Positions 5,516 to 8,206 of a DNA stretch of 8,206 nt are shown one piece after another. How positions within the stretch are numbered: position 1 is the first letter of the stretch; each line of letters opens with the position of its first letter. This stretch comes from Acidobacteriota bacterium (GTDB lineage: Bacteria; Acidobacteriota; Blastocatellia; Pyrinomonadales; Pyrinomonadaceae). Position numbers and translations under genes: made by a program. The notes under the pieces were generated by a model. The model saw only the letters and a list, made by a program, of their open reading frames with translations, did not search any database and was not told the DNA's origin. The DNA lies in the NCBI GenBank assembly GCA_029777145.1, contig JAKOSS010000648.1, positions 1 through 8,206 on the forward strand. The letters are read 5' to 3'.

Positions 5516-7906
5516 CTACGCAGATTCAAGATTCGCGTATTTCTCGATCAGCTTTTTCTGCCCGAAGCCCGGAAAACTCACCGTCAGCTTGACGTTGTCG
5601 CCGCTGCCTTCGCGGCGGAGAACCAGCCCCTTGCCGTATTTCGGATGCCGGACATGCGCGCCGGGAACGAACCCTTTGTCCGATGCGGACGGTTTCGGAG
5701 TCTGCGATGCCTGCGCGCGCAGTTTGTCGAATCCGGTCAAGGGCTTAGGATCGGACGATTTCTGCTGCTCGATATTCTTTTTCTTGAAAAACTCTGCGAT
5801 CGCCTCCGACGAGTTGTAAGTCTTTCCCGTGTACAGGTTTTTCGGCTTCGACGGAGCTTCTCGGTTCTCGCCGCGCAACGCTGACACGGCATACTGGTTC
5901 GACTTCGCCTTGCCTCCCTTGGCGAACGACAGCCAACTGTTGCCGCGCGAAAGATCGCGGATCAGGTCGAGCGGCATTTCGTTGAGGAACTGCGACGGTT
6001 CGGCCGCCATTTCTTCACCATAAACCCGGCGCCGCATCGAGTGCGTCACGTAGAGCAAGGTTTCCGCGCGCGTGATCGCGACATACGCGAGTCGGCGTTC
6101 CTCCTCGAGTTCCTTCGGATCGTTGATCGAACGCGAATGCGGGAAGATCCCGTCCTCGAGCCCGACAAGAAACACGACAGGGAATTCGAGTCCCTTTGCC
6201 GAATGAACCGTCATCATCGTCAGCGCCGCGTTGCGGTCGTACTTGTCGGTGTCTGACGTAAGCGCCGCGTGATCGATGAAATCGCGCAGTCCGTCCGCCT
6301 CTTGTTTGTCGTAGTCGACCGCGGCGTTGACGAGTTCTTCGAGGTTCTCGAGTCGAGCCGCGGATTCGTCGGAATTCTCGGCGCGGAGCATCGCCGCGTA
6401 GCCCGAATCCTCGATCGCCGCGACGACCGCTTCGGAAACCGGTCGATCGGTCTGCGATGCGTCGGCGATCTTCTGCGCCAAGGTTTCGATCGTCGCCTTG
6501 AACCGGCGCAGCGCCTCGATCGCGCGCGGCGTGAGATTGATCCCTTCCTTGTGTTCGAGATCGGTGATGATCGCGATCGTTTCCCACAGCGACGTTCCGA
6601 AACTGCGGGCGCGCATCGAAACCTCGTCGAGTGTCGTCTTTCCGATGCCGCGCGGCGGCGTGTTGATGACCCGCAAGAGGGCGATATCGTCAAACGGATT
6701 GAGCGCGACCTTGAGATACGAGATGACGTCCTTGATTTCAGCGCGTTCGTAGAACGAGAACCCGCCGACGATGTTGTAGTCGATCCGGTAACGGCGCAGC
6801 GATTCTTCAAAAAGGCGCGACTGCGCGTTCGTCCGGTAAAGAATCGCGATCCGTTTTCGCGGATCGCGGCGCCTGATCTCGTCGATCTGCGAGGCCACGA
6901 AGCGCGCCTCTCCGTCGCCGTCAAACGCCTGAAAATAGAGGATCTTCTCGCCGCCCGGGTTCGAAGTCCAAAGCTTCTTCTTCTTTTGTTCGACGTTGTT
7001 CTCAATGATCGCGTGCGCGACGTCGAGGATCGTCTGCGTCGAGCGGTAATTCTGTTCGAGGAGAACGACTTTCGCGTTCGGATAATGCTGCTCGAAATCG
7101 AGAATGTTGCGGATGTCGGCCTGCCGGAAGCGGTAGATGCTCTGCGCGTCGTCGCCGACCACGCAGATGTTCTGCTGTTTTTCGGTGAGATAACCGATGA
7201 GCGAGAACTGCAGCGGATTCGTGTCCTGATATTCGTCGACGAGGATATATTTGAAGCGGTCGTTGTATTTTTCGCGGATCTCCGGATTGTTGCGCAGCAA
7301 GCGGACCGTCTTGATCAGAAGGTCGTCGAAATCGAGCGCGTTCGCGTTCCGGAGCCGCTCTTCGTAGATCTTGTAAACGCGCGAGATCGCTTGCCGGCGC
7401 TCGTCGGTGAACTCGATCTTCGACGCAAAATCGTCAAAATTCTCGCCGCGATTCTTGGCGTTCGAGATCGCGCTCAGGATCGTCCGCGGAGTCAGCTGTT
7501 TTTCGTCGAAACCGATGTCTTTGAGCGCGGCCTTGATGACCTTTGTCGAGTCGTCGGTGTCGTAGATCGTAAACGATTTCTTGTAGCCCTCCTCGAGCGA
7601 CTCGATATCGCGTCTGAGGATGCGGACGCAAAGCGAGTGAAACGTCGTCACGAGCGGCGCGGATTGAAGTTTTTGCCCGGCAAGCAGCTGCTCGACGCGC
7701 TCGCGCATTTCGCCGGCGGCTTTGTTCGTGAACGTGACGGCAAGAATATTGTGCGGCGCAACATCTTTTTCCGCAATAAGATAGGCGATCCGAACAGTGA
7801 TCACGCGGGTCTTGCCGGATCCCGCCCCGGCAAGGATCAGGACCGCGCCCTCGGTCGTTATCACTGCCTCGCGCTGCTGAGGATTGAGTGTCGAAAGTAG
7901 TTCCAT
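5516..7906 (-). CDS. pcrA: ATP-dependent DNA helicase, UvrD/PcrA family
   Basis: This 796-residue superfamily 1A 3'-5' DNA helicase unwinds DNA in excision repair, recombination control and clearance of transcription-replication conflicts. All helicase motifs are present: Q motif NPQQREAV (8-15), Walker A AGAGSGKT (26-33), Ia AVTFTNKAAGEM (56-67), II VDEYQDTN (223-230), III GDDAQSIYRFRQADI (251-265), IV LLEQNYRST (282-290), V MTVHSAKGLEFPVVF (565-579) and VI EERRLAYVAITRAE (602-615) with the arginine finger Arg613. A low-complexity linker leads to a C-terminal Tudor-like domain (about 745-796), the part that contacts RNA polymerase in PcrA/UvrD; it reads PGAHVRHPKYGKGLV and ends KLIEKYANL. 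This domain supports PcrA/UvrD rather than Rep or AddA. MELLSTLNPQQREAV is the usual family start, so the ATG at 7906 is right although it has no Shine-Dalgarno. A promoter lies only 12 bases upstream. Motif III has Phe and Gln where Bacillus-type PcrA has Trp and Gly. Confidence 0.96.
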   Translation of the reverse strand: MELLSTLNPQQREAVITTEGAVLILAGAGSGKTRVITVRIAYLIAEKDVAPHNILAVTFTNKAAGEMRERVEQLLAGQKLQSAPLVTTFHSLCVRILRRDIESLEEGYKKSFTIYDTDDSTKVIKAALKDIGFDEKQLTPRTILSAISNAKNRGENFDDFASKIEFTDERRQAISRVYKIYEERLRNANALDFDDLLIKTVRLLRNNPEIREKYNDRFKYILVDEYQDTNPLQFSLIGYLTEKQQNICVVGDDAQSIYRFRQADIRNILDFEQHYPNAKVVLLEQNYRSTQTILDVAHAIIENNVEQKKKKLWTSNPGGEKILYFQAFDGDGEARFVASQIDEIRRRDPRKRIAILYRTNAQSRLFEESLRRYRIDYNIVGGFSFYERAEIKDVISYLKVALNPFDDIALLRVINTPPRGIGKTTLDEVSMRARSFGTSLWETIAIITDLEHKEGINLTPRAIEALRRFKATIETLAQKIADASQTDRPVSEAVVAAIEDSGYAAMLRAENSDESAARLENLEELVNAAVDYDKQEADGLRDFIDHAALTSDTDKYDRNAALTMMTVHSAKGLEFPVVFLVGLEDGIFPHSRSINDPKELEEERRLAYVAITRAETLLYVTHSMRRRVYGEEMAAEPSQFLNEMPLDLIRDLSRGNSWLSFAKGGKAKSNQYAVSALRGENREAPSKPKNLYTGKTYNSSEAIAEFFKKKNIEQQKSSDPKPLTGFDKLRAQASQTPKPSASDKGFVPGAHVRHPKYGKGLVLRREGSGDNVKLTVSFPGFGQKKLIEKYANLESA

Positions 7907-7918
7907 GTCGTGAGTCAG

Positions 7919-7947
7919 ATTCTACCGAAAACGGCGGCGCTTGTCAG
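7919..7947 (-). promoter_or_regulatory. Strong sigma70-like promoter of pcrA, very short leader
   Basis: On the minus strand CTGACA (7947-7942, five of six to TTGACA) is followed after exactly 17 bases by TAGAAT (7924-7919, five of six to TATAAT). The pcrA ATG begins 12 bases past the -10, so transcription should start near 7911, leaving a 5-6 base leader with no room for a Shine-Dalgarno. This predicts leaderless or near-leaderless translation. The -35 hexamer coincides with the head of the repeat at 7943-7969. Confidence 0.65.
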
Positions 7948-7969
7948 TACCGCCTGCGTGAGCGGGCGG
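7943..7969. repeat. REP-like element, copy 1
   Basis: GTCAGTA is followed by CCGCCTGC (7950-7957), a GTGA loop (7958-7961) and GCGGGCGG (7962-7969). The arms pair fully if one T-G wobble is allowed. It is 27 bases long and differs at one position from the copy at 8064-8090. The GTCAG head plus GC-rich hairpin matches REP architecture. Confidence 0.7.
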
Positions 7970-8206
7970 AGAGAGCGGGTGAACGGGAGAGCGGGCGAGG
8001 GGGAGAGCGGGCGAGGGGGCGAGCGGGCGAGGGGGCGAGGGGGAGAGCAGGCGAAGGGGAGATGTCAGTACCGCCTGCGTCAGCGGGCGGACGGAATTGG
8101 GGAGAGCGGGCGAAGCGGAGAGCGGGCGAGGGGGCGAGCGGGCGAAGGGGAGAGCGGGCGGACGGAATGGGGCGAAGGGGCGAAGGGCGAGGGGGAGAGC
8201 GGGCGA
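7966..8206. repeat. G-rich minisatellite (GAGCGGGCGAGGGG-type units)
   Basis: Apart from the embedded second REP-like copy, the plus strand from about 7966 to the window end is almost only G, A and C, built from interleaved GAGCGGGCGA and GGGG(A/C)GA units. A longer pattern also repeats: AGCGGGCGGACGGAAT begins at 8082 and again at 8153, 71 bases apart. Many runs of three to five G fall within short distance of each other, compatible with G-quadruplexes on the plus strand. No gene is supported here, and the array continues beyond the window. Confidence 0.85.
8064..8090. repeat. REP-like element, copy 2
   Basis: GTCAGTA is followed by CCGCCTGC (8071-8078), a GTCA loop (8079-8082) and GCGGGCGG (8083-8090). 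It is identical to copy 1 except G7960 versus C8081, lies 121 bases away in the same orientation, and is embedded in the G-rich minisatellite. Confidence 0.7.

Noticed and set aside
6269..7900. 543-codon plus-strand open frame antisense to pcrA
   Set aside because: It mirrors the helicase codons, is rich in Arg/Asp/Val with no domain or ribosome site, and exists because G/C-ending codons remove antisense stops.
7966..8206. CRISPR-like array
   Set aside because: The units are short, interleaved and variable with no regular repeat-spacer spacing and no cas genes; it is a minisatellite.
1..8206. tRNA, rRNA, riboswitch, insertion sequence or phage attachment site
   Set aside because: No recognisable cloverleaf, conserved RNA core, transposase or integrase was found on either strand by reading.

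Overview
The window is about 8.2 kb of moderately GC-rich bacterial chromosome. No phage, plasmid, transposase or CRISPR signal was found. It holds five protein-coding genes, four of them complete. Several traits together suggest an Acidobacteriota genome, most likely Blastocatellia / Pyrinomonadaceae-like: strongly G/C-ending codons that leave long antisense open frames, a bacterial HGSNAT/NagX-type acyltransferase, a large secreted DUF4139 protein, and gene spaces packed with small extragenic repeats (CCGC[G/A]AAG octamers, GGAAT heptads, GTCAG-headed hairpins). That placement is inferred from pattern recognition, not from a marker gene.

Layout. Positions 1-672 (minus) are the N-terminal 224 codons of an NRAMP-superfamily membrane transporter of the YcsG-like type, cut by the window edge. 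A 112-bp divergent gap separates it from a 433-aa multispanning acyltransferase (785-2086, plus). The latter converges on a 731-aa exported DUF4139 protein (2434-4629, minus) across a 347-bp repeat-rich gap. Upstream of DUF4139 on the same strand lie a 129-aa lipoprotein (4972-5361) and the 796-aa UvrD/PcrA helicase (5516-7906). The last 300 bp, upstream of the helicase, contain a strong sigma70-like promoter, two near-identical GTCAG-headed hairpin elements and a G-rich minisatellite running off the window end.

How the genes relate. PcrA is a housekeeping repair/transcription-conflict helicase. The other genes are envelope proteins with no obvious shared pathway. The three minus-strand genes could be partly co-transcribed, but the gaps (154 bp and 342 bp) are wide and DUF4139 has its own candidate promoter and Shine-Dalgarno. 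I see no clear multi-gene system here. The most notable items are a TonB-receptor-plug-like segment embedded inside the DUF4139 protein, and a REP-like repeat whose conserved head supplies the apparent -35 box of an almost leaderless pcrA promoter.
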